A stretch of 64,000 bases of DNA. Source: Pseudomonas californiensis (GTDB lineage: Bacteria; Pseudomonadota; Gammaproteobacteria; Pseudomonadales; Pseudomonadaceae). Every line of letters starts with the position of its first letter. Positions within the stretch are counted from its first letter, which is position 1. A model generated the notes under the pieces. It searched no databases, was not told the DNA's origin, and was given only the letters and a program-made list of their open reading frames with translations. Position numbers and translations under genes: made by a program. The stretch is from contig NZ_JAGTPK010000027.1 of NCBI RefSeq assembly GCF_021147775.1, positions 1-64,000 on the forward strand, written 5' to 3'. Of the stretch, positions 44,278 to 52,885 are shown piece by piece.

Positions 44278-44643
44278 TTATTCCAGCAGCTCGACGTAAC
44301 TGGACTCCCCGCCCCCGGTCGCGCCTGACAACCAGCCCCACACGAAGGCCAGCGTCGTGCGTCCTGCGTGATCAACGCCTACCGTGCCACGAGACCAGCC
44401 TGCGAGCATCTCGCCCTCAGTGGTCAGGCAGTGATAAAACAACTCGATGGTCTCGGGCCCGGTCACGCGCCCAACCTGTTGACCGATGCGGATCCGCCCG
44501 CCCTGATACGTGCCGGAAATCGCATCGCCTTCAACGTTGTAATGAAAGACCGTGCCTTTGCCGGAAAGCCCTTGGGCGTTGTCCGCTACCGTGAATCGGC
44601 GGTTGTCCAGAAGCTCGTTGATACGGGAATACGTGTTGTCCAT
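44278..44643 (-). CDS. N-acetylglutamate-synthase-like small protein
   Basis: 121 residues with a beta-rich layout: FTVADNAQGLSGKGTVFHYNVEGDAISGTYQGGRIRIGQQVGRV, then TIELFYHCLTTEGEMLAGWSRG. It resembles short proteins often annotated as n-acetylglutamate synthase, which lack a real synthase domain. A lipocalin- or avidin-like ligand-binding fold is more likely. Function unknown. Confidence 0.6.
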   Translation of the reverse strand: MDNTYSRINELLDNRRFTVADNAQGLSGKGTVFHYNVEGDAISGTYQGGRIRIGQQVGRVTGPETIELFYHCLTTEGEMLAGWSRGTVGVDHAGRTTLAFVWGWLSGATGGGESSYVELLE

Positions 44644-44743
44644 AAATAGCGCGTCCTTGGCGATTAAGTCAGAAGGCAGGAGGCCGAAATTACCATGAAG
44701 CTTATTAGGGTTTCACATGGCCGTGCTGAGCAAGGGCGGTGTC

Positions 44744-45637
44744 TCATGACTCCGTTTGCGAGCCCTCGCTGGCCTGGGCCTTGTTCGCGAGGCACCGGAC
44801 CCATTCGGCATCCTGCGGGTTGATCACGCCGTAACGGTCCGGAGGGAAAAAGCACCAATGATGCGCCACTTCGCCCAGACGCTTGAGTTCGTTAGCGTCC
44901 ATCCAATAGGCAGTGTGCGTTGTAGGCACGCACTCCCCCTCGAAACGCAGCCCCAGCGAGAGCTGAGTGCCAGGGGCAAAGGCAACAGCCAGTTCACGCA
45001 AAGGTTGCAGCTGCCTGTCGAGCGGGGGCATGCGCCCGACCCGCCCATAGGTGAAGCTGCCGGGGTATTCCTCTTTGAACACCAACCAGTGGCCCGCAGC
45101 GGTCAAGGCCAGTATCCATTGCGAAACCCCGCTGCTCTGCACAGCGCGCAACTGGCCGTCGCGCCAATGCATGATGGTGTTGACGTCCGGGTCAAAAACC
45201 GACGCCCACAGACTGACGACGGACAGCAGAATGTGACGCTCAAGCTCGACCTGCCCCTGCTCAGGCATGCGCTGCCAGTAGGCTTTGGTGGGATCGCGGG
45301 TATCCCGCCAGTAATTGCGCAATGCCCAGGCCGCCGTGAATAACAGCGTCGCCAAAACCAGCCAGCCAAACGAGGCGCCAATAACGCGGTCAATGTTCAG
45401 CTCGTGATCGATCAGCCCTTGGTAGAGCAGAAGTGAAACGAGAAACGCGAGGCCCGGCAAGAGCGGGCCGAACACCAGCGGCGGCATCAGCACGAAGAGC
45501 CAATTGAAACCATGACCCAACGCACGCTCCTGCGCCCAGGCCTTCTCCTGCGCAAGCATCGGCGCACGCTCCCGAGACGCGATGTCAGAGTTGGGGGTCT
45601 GGAAGCGCATCCACAGCGTGTGGGGATCGTCGGTCAT
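44744..45637 (-). CDS. hypothetical two-helix membrane protein, paralogue of 26686-27588
   Basis: 297 residues. Two hydrophobic segments near the N-terminus (about 45-65 and 85-105) precede a soluble domain. The order of motifs equals that of 26686-27588: KAWAQERALGHGFNW at the start, AYWQRMPEQGQVELERH, TAAGHWLVFKEEY, AVAFAPGTQLSLG, YWMDANELKRL and PPDRYGVINPQD. The two genes are 17 kb apart and in opposite directions. No function is known; this copy has no immunity-like neighbours. Confidence 0.75.
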   Translation of the reverse strand: MTDDPHTLWMRFQTPNSDIASRERAPMLAQEKAWAQERALGHGFNWLFVLMPPLVFGPLLPGLAFLVSLLLYQGLIDHELNIDRVIGASFGWLVLATLLFTAAWALRNYWRDTRDPTKAYWQRMPEQGQVELERHILLSVVSLWASVFDPDVNTIMHWRDGQLRAVQSSGVSQWILALTAAGHWLVFKEEYPGSFTYGRVGRMPPLDRQLQPLRELAVAFAPGTQLSLGLRFEGECVPTTHTAYWMDANELKRLGEVAHHWCFFPPDRYGVINPQDAEWVRCLANKAQASEGSQTES

Positions 45638-45681
45638 GTGGGCATGAGTCTCAAGGGATCATTGGCTGGCGATGGCGGTCA

Positions 45682-45705
45682 GGGCTGGGCTGGGCTGGGC
45701 TGGGC
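45682..45705. repeat. GGGCT tandem repeat
   Basis: Almost five uninterrupted copies of GGGCT. It sits in the intergenic stretch between the membrane protein gene (44744-45637) and tspO. A shorter run of the same unit occurs near 4830-4840 in the broken IS66 tnpA. Slippage-prone, but no coding frame is affected here. Confidence 0.85.
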
Positions 45706-45769
45706 GTCCAGCATCGGCCATAGTAGCCGAATTCCGTGGCACACCTGACTCAGCTCACCCCTCAGCGCC

Positions 45770-46216
45770 TCAGGCCTGCCGATTGTTGCGCAAGATAGAG
45801 AAATTCAACGCACCAGCCACGCAAAGCCACAGCAGATACGGCAACAGGATCAGCCCGGTGATGACATCCAGGCGCAGCGCCAGAACGACCATGGCAGCCA
45901 CAACCAGCCAGAGCACGGTGATGATTACCATGCCGGCGAGAACCTTGTGTGCGCCAAAAAATACCGGTGTCCACAGGGTGTTCAGCGCAATCTGCGCAGC
46001 CCACAACGCCAGCACTTCCTGACTGCCCGGCATCTGGCTCAAGCGGTAACCGGCCCAGGCGAGCAGCAAGTAGATAACTGTCCAGGCGACAGGAAACAAC
46101 CAATTGGGTGGCGTGAAGCCTGGCTTGGCAAGCGACTCGTACCACTGGCCGGGTTTGAAAATGATGCCGGTACTGGCCGCTGCCGCACAGGCTATGAGGA
46201 AAATAAAGAAGGTCAT
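45770..46216 (-). CDS. tspO: TspO/MBR family protein
   Basis: 148 residues from ATG 46216 with five hydrophobic helices. Family signatures are present: KPGQWYESLAKPGFTPPNWLFPVAWTVIYLLLAWAGYRL, then ALWAAQIALNTLWTPVFFGAHKVLAG and PYLLWLCVAGALNFSILRNN. TspO proteins bind porphyrins and steroids and tune stress responses; in some bacteria they degrade protoporphyrin in light. The length is slightly short but complete. Confidence 0.9.
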   Translation of the reverse strand: MTFFIFLIACAAAASTGIIFKPGQWYESLAKPGFTPPNWLFPVAWTVIYLLLAWAGYRLSQMPGSQEVLALWAAQIALNTLWTPVFFGAHKVLAGMVIITVLWLVVAAMVVLALRLDVITGLILLPYLLWLCVAGALNFSILRNNRQA

Positions 46217-46404
46217 CGTCAGTCCTTGGTAAAAGTCCGCACCTGACAACGGTACGGTACATCTGAGTCTGCAAGCGTAGCGCCGCAGGCTGCAACGCAC
46301 GCTACTTTCAAAGACTCAAACCACGGCCTGTTAATTCAATGCAAACCAGGCCTTGCGCCAGCTGCCAGCCAGGAGTCGACGCATGTGAACGCTGAATGCC
46401 CTGA

Positions 46405-47577
46405 TCAGTGACAGGTTTTAGCGGCGCTCAGCGACGCAATACAAGGCGATACAAACAGATTGCCTCGATAAGCGCCCGCTGCGGTTCTGGCGGCGACCAC
46501 CAGCCACATGGCGGCCAGTACAACGACGAGAACACTGCCCAGCCCGTCAAAGAAGGACAATTGCAGCATGGCGCCCAGTTTGAGCGTGGTCACGGCGTAA
46601 ACACCCAAAGGAAAGGTAAAGGCCCACCAGCCCAGATTGAACGGAATGCCGGTCCTGAAATAGCGCGCAGTGATCAAGACAGCCAACAGCATCCACCACA
46701 AGCCCAGCCCCCAGAACAGAATCCCGGCGATCAGTCCAATGCCGGCTGCGACTTCGCCGACGCTGGCCAGACCATGGCTGGCAAAGATCGCAGGAGCATC
46801 AGAGCCCAGTACCAGCATGCCCAACGCGCCAGTGCCAATGGGGCCCAGCGACAACCAACTGGATGCGGCCATGTTTTCGTGGGGCAGTTTATGCAGCGCC
46901 AGGCGCAGTATCAGAATCACCAGAATGCTGAACGCAACAGGCACCGAATAGGCCCACAGCACGTAACTGGTGATCAGCATATTGAATTGCTCACCGGCGT
47001 CGCTCAGATGCGGAGCAATGACGCCTCCACTGACGGCAGCCACTTCAGCGGCCACTACCGGCAATAGCCAGACCGCCGTCATCTGATCGATGCTGTGTTG
47101 CTGGCGGGTAAACATCATGAACGGAATGAGCACGCCGCAGGCTAGCGCCATCGCCACGTCCACCCACCACAGCGCATGCGCCCAACCGATGACGGACTCT
47201 CCCCACGACGGTAAACCGTACTGCACCAGCCCATTGATGATCGTGGCAAGCCCCATCGGGATCGTGCCGAAAAACATCGACACCGTAGAGTGGCCGAAAA
47301 TCTGCTTCGCTTCGTTGAAAAACATAATCCAGCGGGCGGCGTACATGGCAGAGAACACCGTGAACAGCGCGCAGTTGAAGAGCCAGAGCGCATGGCCAAG
47401 TTGTTTCAAAACAGCTATGTCGCCCGGCAACTGACCCAGCGCCAAAGCCAGAATGCCGGTGCCCATCGTCGCAGCGAACCAATTGGGGGTGAACTGCCGG
47501 ATCGCTTCTTTGGGGTCACTGAGCGCCGCAAGCGGTTGGCCGCGCCCCGGGAATCTGACACAACGTGCGTCGCGCAT
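46405..47577 (-). CDS. TDT/SLAC1-like voltage-dependent anion channel family transporter
   Basis: 390 residues, about ten hydrophobic helices. The C4-dicarboxylate transporter/malic acid transport fold is shown by FTPNWFAATMGTGILALALGQLPG and IPMGLATIINGLVQYG, and near the end FNLGWWAFTFPLGVYAVTTLKLG. Relatives are TehA, fungal sulfite exporter Ssu1 and plant SLAC1. Divergent from a LysR gene whose operator-like repeats lie at 47627-47677. Substrate: anion such as sulfite, nitrate or malate, not assignable. Confidence 0.85.
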   Translation of the reverse strand: MRDARCVRFPGRGQPLAALSDPKEAIRQFTPNWFAATMGTGILALALGQLPGDIAVLKQLGHALWLFNCALFTVFSAMYAARWIMFFNEAKQIFGHSTVSMFFGTIPMGLATIINGLVQYGLPSWGESVIGWAHALWWVDVAMALACGVLIPFMMFTRQQHSIDQMTAVWLLPVVAAEVAAVSGGVIAPHLSDAGEQFNMLITSYVLWAYSVPVAFSILVILILRLALHKLPHENMAASSWLSLGPIGTGALGMLVLGSDAPAIFASHGLASVGEVAAGIGLIAGILFWGLGLWWMLLAVLITARYFRTGIPFNLGWWAFTFPLGVYAVTTLKLGAMLQLSFFDGLGSVLVVVLAAMWLVVAARTAAGAYRGNLFVSPCIASLSAAKTCH

Positions 47578-47626
47578 GGCGTTTCCTGCCCTTGATGCCT
47601 ATCGAATGACTGAAGAATAACGAGGT

Positions 47627-47677
47627 GAAACTAACGATTAAAACGGGTAGTTTCGCTATGACTTAGCCATTTCATAG
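47627..47677. promoter_or_regulatory. two inverted repeats upstream of the LysR gene
   Basis: GAAACTA (47627-47633) and TAGTTTC (47648-47654) form perfect seven-base arms; CTATGA (47656-47661) and TCATAG (47672-47677) form a second perfect pair. They fill the space directly before the LysR start (47686), matching the paired recognition and activation sites of LysR-type operators. Confidence 0.5.
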
Positions 47678-47685
47678 GTAAACCG

Positions 47686-48597
47686 ATGAGACTTACGCTT
47701 CGTCAGTTGGATATCTTCAGGGCCATCGCCCAACACGGTTCGACAACGAGCGCGAGTGTGGCGCTGGCGTTGTCACAGTCGGCAACCAGTGCAGCCCTTC
47801 AGGAACTTGAAGCTGCGCTGGACGTCAGGCTGTTTGATCGAGTTGGGAAACGTCTGGTCATAAACGATAACGGTCGGACGCTTCTGCCTCAGGCAATTCG
47901 GCTTCTGGAAGCCGCCGCGCAGATAGAACAAGGATTTCAACGCACCGATACTCTCAGGCGTTTACGGGTGGGGTGCAGCACTACAATCGGCAACTACATC
48001 ATGCCGCTGCTGGTCGAGCTGCTGAGCAGACAGGCACCAGGTGTACAGATCGACGTATCCATGGGCAACAGCGCCGATATTGCCCGTCAAGCCGCGCAGC
48101 TTTCCATCGACATCGGCCTCATCGAAGGCCCCTGCCACTTGCCTGACCTGACCGTACGACCATGGTTCGAGGATGAACTGGTAATCGTTGCCGGTGCCGC
48201 TGATCCGCTGGCCTGCAAAGACAGCGTCACGCTCGACGAACTGCGCGACGCGCCCTGGCTGATTCGCGAGAGCGGCTCCGGGACGGCCGAGGAAGTCCTC
48301 CGACTGCTGCTGCCACATCTCGGGCGGTGGGGGAACACACGTCAGGTCGGCAGCTCAGAAGCCATCAAACGCATGGTTGCTGCGGGTGTCGGCATCAGTT
48401 GCCTGTCTTACTGGGTGGTTGGCGATCTTATTGCCCAAGGCCATCTGACCGTCCTCAAGCACGATATCCCACCCCATAGGCGACAGCTCTATACCGTGCA
48501 TCATCGCGACAAATTCATTTCACAGACACTGATCGAGTTTCAGAAGGTGCTCGAGGGTTTCGCCTTGAATCAATCCGTACAGCAACCTCGCCGTTAA
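47686..48597 (+). CDS. LysR-family regulator
   Basis: 303 residues, ATG 47686. The helix-turn-helix is RQLDIFRAIAQHGSTTSASVALALSQSATSAALQELEAALD, followed by LFDRVGKRLVINDNGRTLLPQA and a substrate domain (VGCSTTIGNYIMPLLVELL...). The pattern is that of the CysL/YeiE-like subgroup. It is divergent from the anion transporter gene 46405-47577 and is its likely regulator. Confidence 0.88.
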   Translation: MRLTLRQLDIFRAIAQHGSTTSASVALALSQSATSAALQELEAALDVRLFDRVGKRLVINDNGRTLLPQAIRLLEAAAQIEQGFQRTDTLRRLRVGCSTTIGNYIMPLLVELLSRQAPGVQIDVSMGNSADIARQAAQLSIDIGLIEGPCHLPDLTVRPWFEDELVIVAGAADPLACKDSVTLDELRDAPWLIRESGSGTAEEVLRLLLPHLGRWGNTRQVGSSEAIKRMVAAGVGISCLSYWVVGDLIAQGHLTVLKHDIPPHRRQLYTVHHRDKFISQTLIEFQKVLEGFALNQSVQQPRR

Positions 48598-48689
48598 GCG
48601 GCCTGCCTGCGGCCGCCAGAATCGCGCCGCCGAAAAAGATGCAGCGCGATCGACTGGTCAGTGAATGCAACCGAGTCATTGCGCAACGT

Positions 48690-48998
48690 TCAGAGATGCC
48701 TGAAAACAGCGGCCATGGCGATTCCCGCAGCAATGGCCGGCAGCGGTTTTTTCAGCAGCAGCATCATCACGGCAGTGGTCAGCAAAGCCATCCGTGCGCC
48801 GATGTCTCCGGTGATTGCCAGCGGTGTGAGAACAGCGACGAGCACCGAACCGGACATCGCACTGATGAACTGCTGTACGCGATAGTTGATAGGGACGAAG
48901 GACATGATAAAGACACCGCCCCACCGGGTGGCCAGCGTGACCACCGCCATGATCAGGATGATGAGAAACGTGCCGTAGCCTGCGCTGTCGATGTTCAT
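48690..48998 (-). CDS. azlD: branched-chain amino-acid export subunit AzlD
   Basis: 102 residues from ATG 48998, three or four hydrophobic helices: LIILIMAVVTLATRWGGVFIM, then VQQFISAMSGSVLVAVLTPLAI and RMALLTTAVMMLLLKKPLPAIAAGIAMAAVFRHL. AzlD is the small partner of AzlC in export of branched-chain amino acids or analogues. Its start overlaps the azlC end by four bases. Confidence 0.9.
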   Translation of the reverse strand: MNIDSAGYGTFLIILIMAVVTLATRWGGVFIMSFVPINYRVQQFISAMSGSVLVAVLTPLAITGDIGARMALLTTAVMMLLLKKPLPAIAAGIAMAAVFRHL

Positions 48999-49705
48999 TT
49001 CTTTTTCTCCATCCACACCGCACCCAGTAAACCACCGGCCAGGGCGCCGACGACCACATGACTGTTTTCGGGCAGGTACCAGTACGCAAGCAGCGCCGAG
49101 CCGGCCGCCACCGCCCAGATGACCAGCATTCGTAGATTCTTCTGCCCGCCGACCACCATCGCCAGCAGAAAGCAGCCCATCACCATGTCCAGACCGAAGC
49201 TCACCGGGTCCTGAATAGCGCTGCCAAAATACAAGCCCAACCAACTGCCCAAACCCCAGGCCGCCCACAGGGCAATGCCACCGCCCAATATCAGTCCCAT
49301 ACCCGGCTTGCCGTTGTTGAGCGCCTGCATCGACATCGCCCAGTTGGCGTCCGACACCACCAGCATCACGCCATAGCGTTTGGCACGTGGCAGCTCGCGC
49401 AACCACGGGTACAAGGTCGCGCCCATCAACAGGTGTCGGGCATTGATGGCAAAGACAGTGATGATCAACGGGACCAGCGGAACCTGTGCGCCCCACAGAT
49501 CGAGCACTGCAAACTGCGACGCACCGGCAAATACCAGAACGCTCATGAGCAGGGCCGATGTGCCGTCAAGACCGGTCTGGGTGGCGGCAAGACCGAACGC
49601 ACCGCCGAACACCACCACGAACAAGGAAATCGGCAGCAGTTGCTTGAAACCCTGCCACACCTCATCAACACTCAGCTCGACTGAGCCTTTATCCGTACTC
49701 GACAC
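48995..49705 (-). CDS. azlC: branched-chain amino-acid export subunit AzlC
   Basis: 236 residues from GTG 49705, with GGGAG upstream. Conserved parts: QLLPISLFVVVFGGAFGLAATQTGLDG, VFAGASQFAVLDLWGAQVPLVPLIITVFAINARHLLMGATLYPWL, SDANWAMSM. It forms a two-component exporter with AzlD; the 4-base overlap couples their translation. Confidence 0.9.
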   Translation of the reverse strand: MSSTDKGSVELSVDEVWQGFKQLLPISLFVVVFGGAFGLAATQTGLDGTSALLMSVLVFAGASQFAVLDLWGAQVPLVPLIITVFAINARHLLMGATLYPWLRELPRAKRYGVMLVVSDANWAMSMQALNNGKPGMGLILGGGIALWAAWGLGSWLGLYFGSAIQDPVSFGLDMVMGCFLLAMVVGGQKNLRMLVIWAVAAGSALLAYWYLPENSHVVVGALAGGLLGAVWMEKKK

Positions 49706-49986
49706 CACGCTTGCTCCCGTTATGGCTCTGGCTTGCAGCCGTCCTGACAGTATTCTGCACGTCGATACCAAATCCGCAAAAGCGAATAAGTATGATGGGA
49801 GCCATTCGATTCATGAATGGATGAAGCTCGCATGCCTTGACCCGCGCATCGTGTCGATTCGATGAGGTGATGTGCAGTTCGTTTATGCCCATCAAGTGCT
49901 GAGTTACCATGGCCTGCTTCGCGCAGGCACTGGTCCGTCCAAAGAAGACTTCGCCTGCACCGCCCTTCTCTGCCCAATGACTGAAT

Positions 49987-51168
49987 ATGTCCAATTCTGC
50001 TGACCACCAGAAACCGTCCAGAACCTCACGCGTCAATCGACTGCGGGCATTTCTGCGCGCGCTGTGGCCTGCGCAGCAACCTATCAACCATCGAGAGAAA
50101 CTGCGCGCCAGCATCGGCGCGGCACTGGGCATTCTGTTGGTATCAGTGCTAGCCGCTGGCTGGATAGAAGGCTCGCTGGCTCATCAGCACACCTTGCTGG
50201 CGTTGGCGCTGGTTGCGCCGCTGGGCGCCAGTGCGGTATTGATCTTTGCTGTGCCGTCCAGTCCCTTGGCGCAGCCCTGGTCGGTGGTGGGCGGCAATAC
50301 GCTGTCAGCACTGGTCGGCATAGCCTGTGTGAAATGGATACCGGACGCGTCGGTCGCTGCCGGATTGGCCGTGGGCTTGTCGATTGCCGTGATGCTGGCG
50401 ATGCGCTGCCTTCATCCGCCAGGCGGTGCCTCGGCATTGCTCATGGTACTGATGGGCTGTGATCGCTTTGGATTCGCCTTGTCGCCGGTACTGCTCGATT
50501 CGGTCCTGTTGGTCGCTGCCGGGCTGCTCTACAACAACCTCACCCGGCGCCCCTGGCCGCATCTGAACCGCGCACCAGTGCAAGGTCCGATAAAACGGGA
50601 AGCCGAGACGCACCTGCATCGCAGTGATCTCGACGCGGTACTGGCGCGCTACAACGAAGTGTTCGACATCAGCCGGGATGACCTGGAAACCCTGCTTGAG
50701 CAAGTGGAGGCGCTGGCCTATCAGCGCACAATCGGCGAGGTGCGCTGTGCCGACGTCATGACCCACGACCCCAAAACTGCACGTGTGGAAACATCGCTGA
50801 AAGACGCGTGGGAGCTGATGCGCAAACACAAAATCAAGGCCCTGCCAGTGGTGGACGACAGGCATCATCTGTTGGGCATCATCACTGTCGCAGACTTTAT
50901 GGACCAGATTGATCTGGAAGTGCACGAAACCATGGCGTGGCGCTTGCGCGCACTCGTGCGGCCAAAAGAGCAGGCACGCAACGTGGGCACAATCATGACC
51001 CGCACGGTGCGTGTCGCCAGTTATGACCGGTTGCTGATCGATCTGGTCCCGGTGTTTTCCGAGAACGGCCATCGACACATTCCGATCATCAACGAACATC
51101 AACGCCTGGTGGGCATCATTACCCAGTCCGACCTGGTGAAGACGCTGTACAGGGCCGTGCATGGCTGA
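49987..51168 (+). CDS. HPP-family membrane protein with CBS pair
   Basis: 393 residues. The N-terminal half is an HPP domain: about five hydrophobic helices with the motif RCLHPPGGASALLMVLMG. The C-terminal part holds a pair of CBS domains (about 255-310 and 335-390), starting VRCADVMTHDPKTARVETSLKDAWELMRKHKIKALPVV and later NVGTIMTRTVRVASYDRLLIDLV. HPP proteins are nitrite transporters in chloroplasts; CBS pairs bind adenine nucleotides. The ligand here is unknown. Confidence 0.87.
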   Translation: MSNSADHQKPSRTSRVNRLRAFLRALWPAQQPINHREKLRASIGAALGILLVSVLAAGWIEGSLAHQHTLLALALVAPLGASAVLIFAVPSSPLAQPWSVVGGNTLSALVGIACVKWIPDASVAAGLAVGLSIAVMLAMRCLHPPGGASALLMVLMGCDRFGFALSPVLLDSVLLVAAGLLYNNLTRRPWPHLNRAPVQGPIKREAETHLHRSDLDAVLARYNEVFDISRDDLETLLEQVEALAYQRTIGEVRCADVMTHDPKTARVETSLKDAWELMRKHKIKALPVVDDRHHLLGIITVADFMDQIDLEVHETMAWRLRALVRPKEQARNVGTIMTRTVRVASYDRLLIDLVPVFSENGHRHIPIINEHQRLVGIITQSDLVKTLYRAVHG

Positions 51169-51202
51169 CCTGCATCACGCCACTGCGCCGGATTCAAGAA
51201 CG

Positions 51203-51616
51203 CTATTCAAGCTCTTCCACATGATCGAGCAGCGTTGTGCCGTATGAGTTATCCACAACGCATAGCCACCGCTCTGACAATTGCCGAAAGACATAAGTCG
51301 CTCGACGCTCAATGTCGGTTTTTACACCTGCCGCGCTGGTCACCTGAAGCAAGGTTTCCATGACCACCAAAGCGACGTCACCGCCAGGTATCACCTGCAT
51401 CCTGCCCTGCGTGACGACCATGCTGTGATTGAAGTGCTCGGCGATCGCCACAAACGCCCGACGAATATTTTCCTTGCCTGTGACGTTCAGGCCCGGCTTG
51501 ACCACAAGGGTTGCGTCTTCAGCGTAAAAATCCATCAGTGCATCGTAGTCTTGCGCCGTGATTGCACGATCCGCTGCTTCGATAGTGCTTTTTAGTGCAG
51601 TGGCAAGTGCGTCCAT
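51203..51616 (-). CDS. SnoaL-like/DUF4440 protein
   Basis: 137 residues, ATG 51616. NTF2-like fold: STIEAADRAITAQDYDALMDFYAEDATLVVKPGLNVTGKENIRRAFVAIAEHF at the N-terminus, then GRMQVIPGGDVALVVMETLLQV and YVFRQLSERWLCVVDNSYG. Many such proteins are isomerases or ligand-binding subunits; none can be named here. Convergent with the HPP-CBS gene. Confidence 0.75.
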   Translation of the reverse strand: MDALATALKSTIEAADRAITAQDYDALMDFYAEDATLVVKPGLNVTGKENIRRAFVAIAEHFNHSMVVTQGRMQVIPGGDVALVVMETLLQVTSAAGVKTDIERRATYVFRQLSERWLCVVDNSYGTTLLDHVEELE

Positions 51617-51852
51617 TCGTGTACTCCTGGTTCCAGTGCTCCTGAATGCGTTCAGCGCATGTTTTGCAAATCTGCGAAAAACGCATCGGCGTGCGCGACT
51701 GCTTCTTCAGACAAGCTCATGACTGCGGATTATGTCCGGTTTTATCAGACCACTACAGACCAGTCCAGAAAATGGATGATCCGGGATGACGGCCCATTGT
51801 CAGGCTGCTTTTTTGCGCCTATGGTGTTCAAAACCTATACAGGTCATAAAAC

Positions 51853-52299
51853 ATGTACAAGAAAGAGCAGTGGCCACTGACCCTTTATTTTGACGGTGAG
51901 TGCCCACTCTGTGCCCGGGAAATCAAGCTCCTGCGCTCGCGGGCTGCGCCGAGTCGGCTGCTTTTTATCGACATCAGTGACGAAGGGTTTGACGCCACAT
52001 CACTGGGTCTGAGTTTTGAGCACATGCAGTCCTCGCTGCATGCCAGATTCAGCGATGGAACCTGGGTTACCGGGCTTGACGCGACACTCTGGAGCTGGAG
52101 AGCAGCCGGTCTGGGTGTGTGGGCGGCACCGCTGTCATGGCGCGTGCTGAGGCCTGCCCTAAATATCGCTTACCGGCTTTTTTGCCGCTGGCGCCCTCAC
52201 CTTTCGTGGTTACCCCATCCTGACGGAAGTCGTCGCTGCGGCGATGACAACTGCAGCGTTGCACCAGGCAAACAGCCCTCTGGCAATCGTCGTCCGTGA
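51853..52299 (+). CDS. DCC-family thiol-disulfide protein (DUF393)
   Basis: 148 residues, ATG 51853. It begins with the DCC motif DGECPLCAREI (DxxCPxC) within LTLYFDGECPLCAREIKLLR, then FIDISDEGFDATSLGLSF and a hydrophobic segment. DCC proteins are predicted thiol-disulfide oxidoreductases. A basic Cys-containing tail (CGDDNCSVAPG) is unusual and may bind metal. Confidence 0.8.
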   Translation: MYKKEQWPLTLYFDGECPLCAREIKLLRSRAAPSRLLFIDISDEGFDATSLGLSFEHMQSSLHARFSDGTWVTGLDATLWSWRAAGLGVWAAPLSWRVLRPALNIAYRLFCRWRPHLSWLPHPDGSRRCGDDNCSVAPGKQPSGNRRP

Positions 52300-52437
52300 G
52301 TCGTCGCAGCCGGGGCTGCGCCTGACCGCGTCATACGCAACGGTACAAATCAGACGGGCTTGAGCCAGAAGGACAGGAGTTGTCGGCACATGTCGTGATG
52401 TTTTCTGTGGTTGACCCAGTGTTCAAGGCGCAGGAAG

Positions 52438-52458
52438 AAGGGCCTGGAAAAGGCCCTT
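52438..52458. terminator. terminator hairpin between the DCC and receiver genes
   Basis: AAGGGCC and GGCCCTT pair over seven bases around a seven-base loop, with TT tracts nearby on both strands. It lies 42 bases beyond the end of the minus-strand receiver gene and 139 bases beyond the DCC gene, so it may serve as a bidirectional terminator. Confidence 0.55.
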
Positions 52459-52499
52459 TCGACTGAGTGGAGGGTCCTGGAAAAACACTCTCTCGCTGG

Positions 52500-52862
52500 T
52501 CAGAATTGTCCGAGCAGCTTGCGGACTTCGGCAACGATCAATGCTATGTCGAACGGCTTTGCCAGCACGACATCAAACAGATCAGACCGCTGCATGCCGA
52601 TGTGCGCTTGCGCGCCGCTCATCAGGATGATCGGCAAATGACTGATGGAAGGCAGCGCTCGCACAGCCTTGGCGAACTCAAGCCCGTCCATGACCGGCAT
52701 CATGAAGTCGGTGATGATCAGAGCCGGCCGCTCTCTGTCGAGTACTTCGAGCCCTTTGCGACCATTGCTTGCCTTCACGACCATGAACCCCTCGTCCTCG
52801 AGCGCGTAGCTCAGGATGTCAGCGATCAAGTATTCGTCGTCGACGACCAGGATGGTGGTCAT
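52500..52862 (-). CDS. single-domain response regulator coupled to KaiC-like protein
   Basis: 120 residues forming only a receiver domain. The acidic pair is in VVDDEYLIAD, phospho-acceptor Asp in LIITDFMMPVMDG, the switch Ser in ILMSGAQ and the conserved Lys in LAKPFD. There is no output domain, so it acts by protein contact like CheY or Spo0F. It starts 23 bases after the stop of the second KaiC-like gene in the same direction; they are almost certainly one operon. Confidence 0.9.
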   Translation of the reverse strand: MTTILVVDDEYLIADILSYALEDEGFMVVKASNGRKGLEVLDRERPALIITDFMMPVMDGLEFAKAVRALPSISHLPIILMSGAQAHIGMQRSDLFDVVLAKPFDIALIVAEVRKLLGQF

Positions 52863-52885
52863 GTCAATTCAACCCGCACAAAGAC

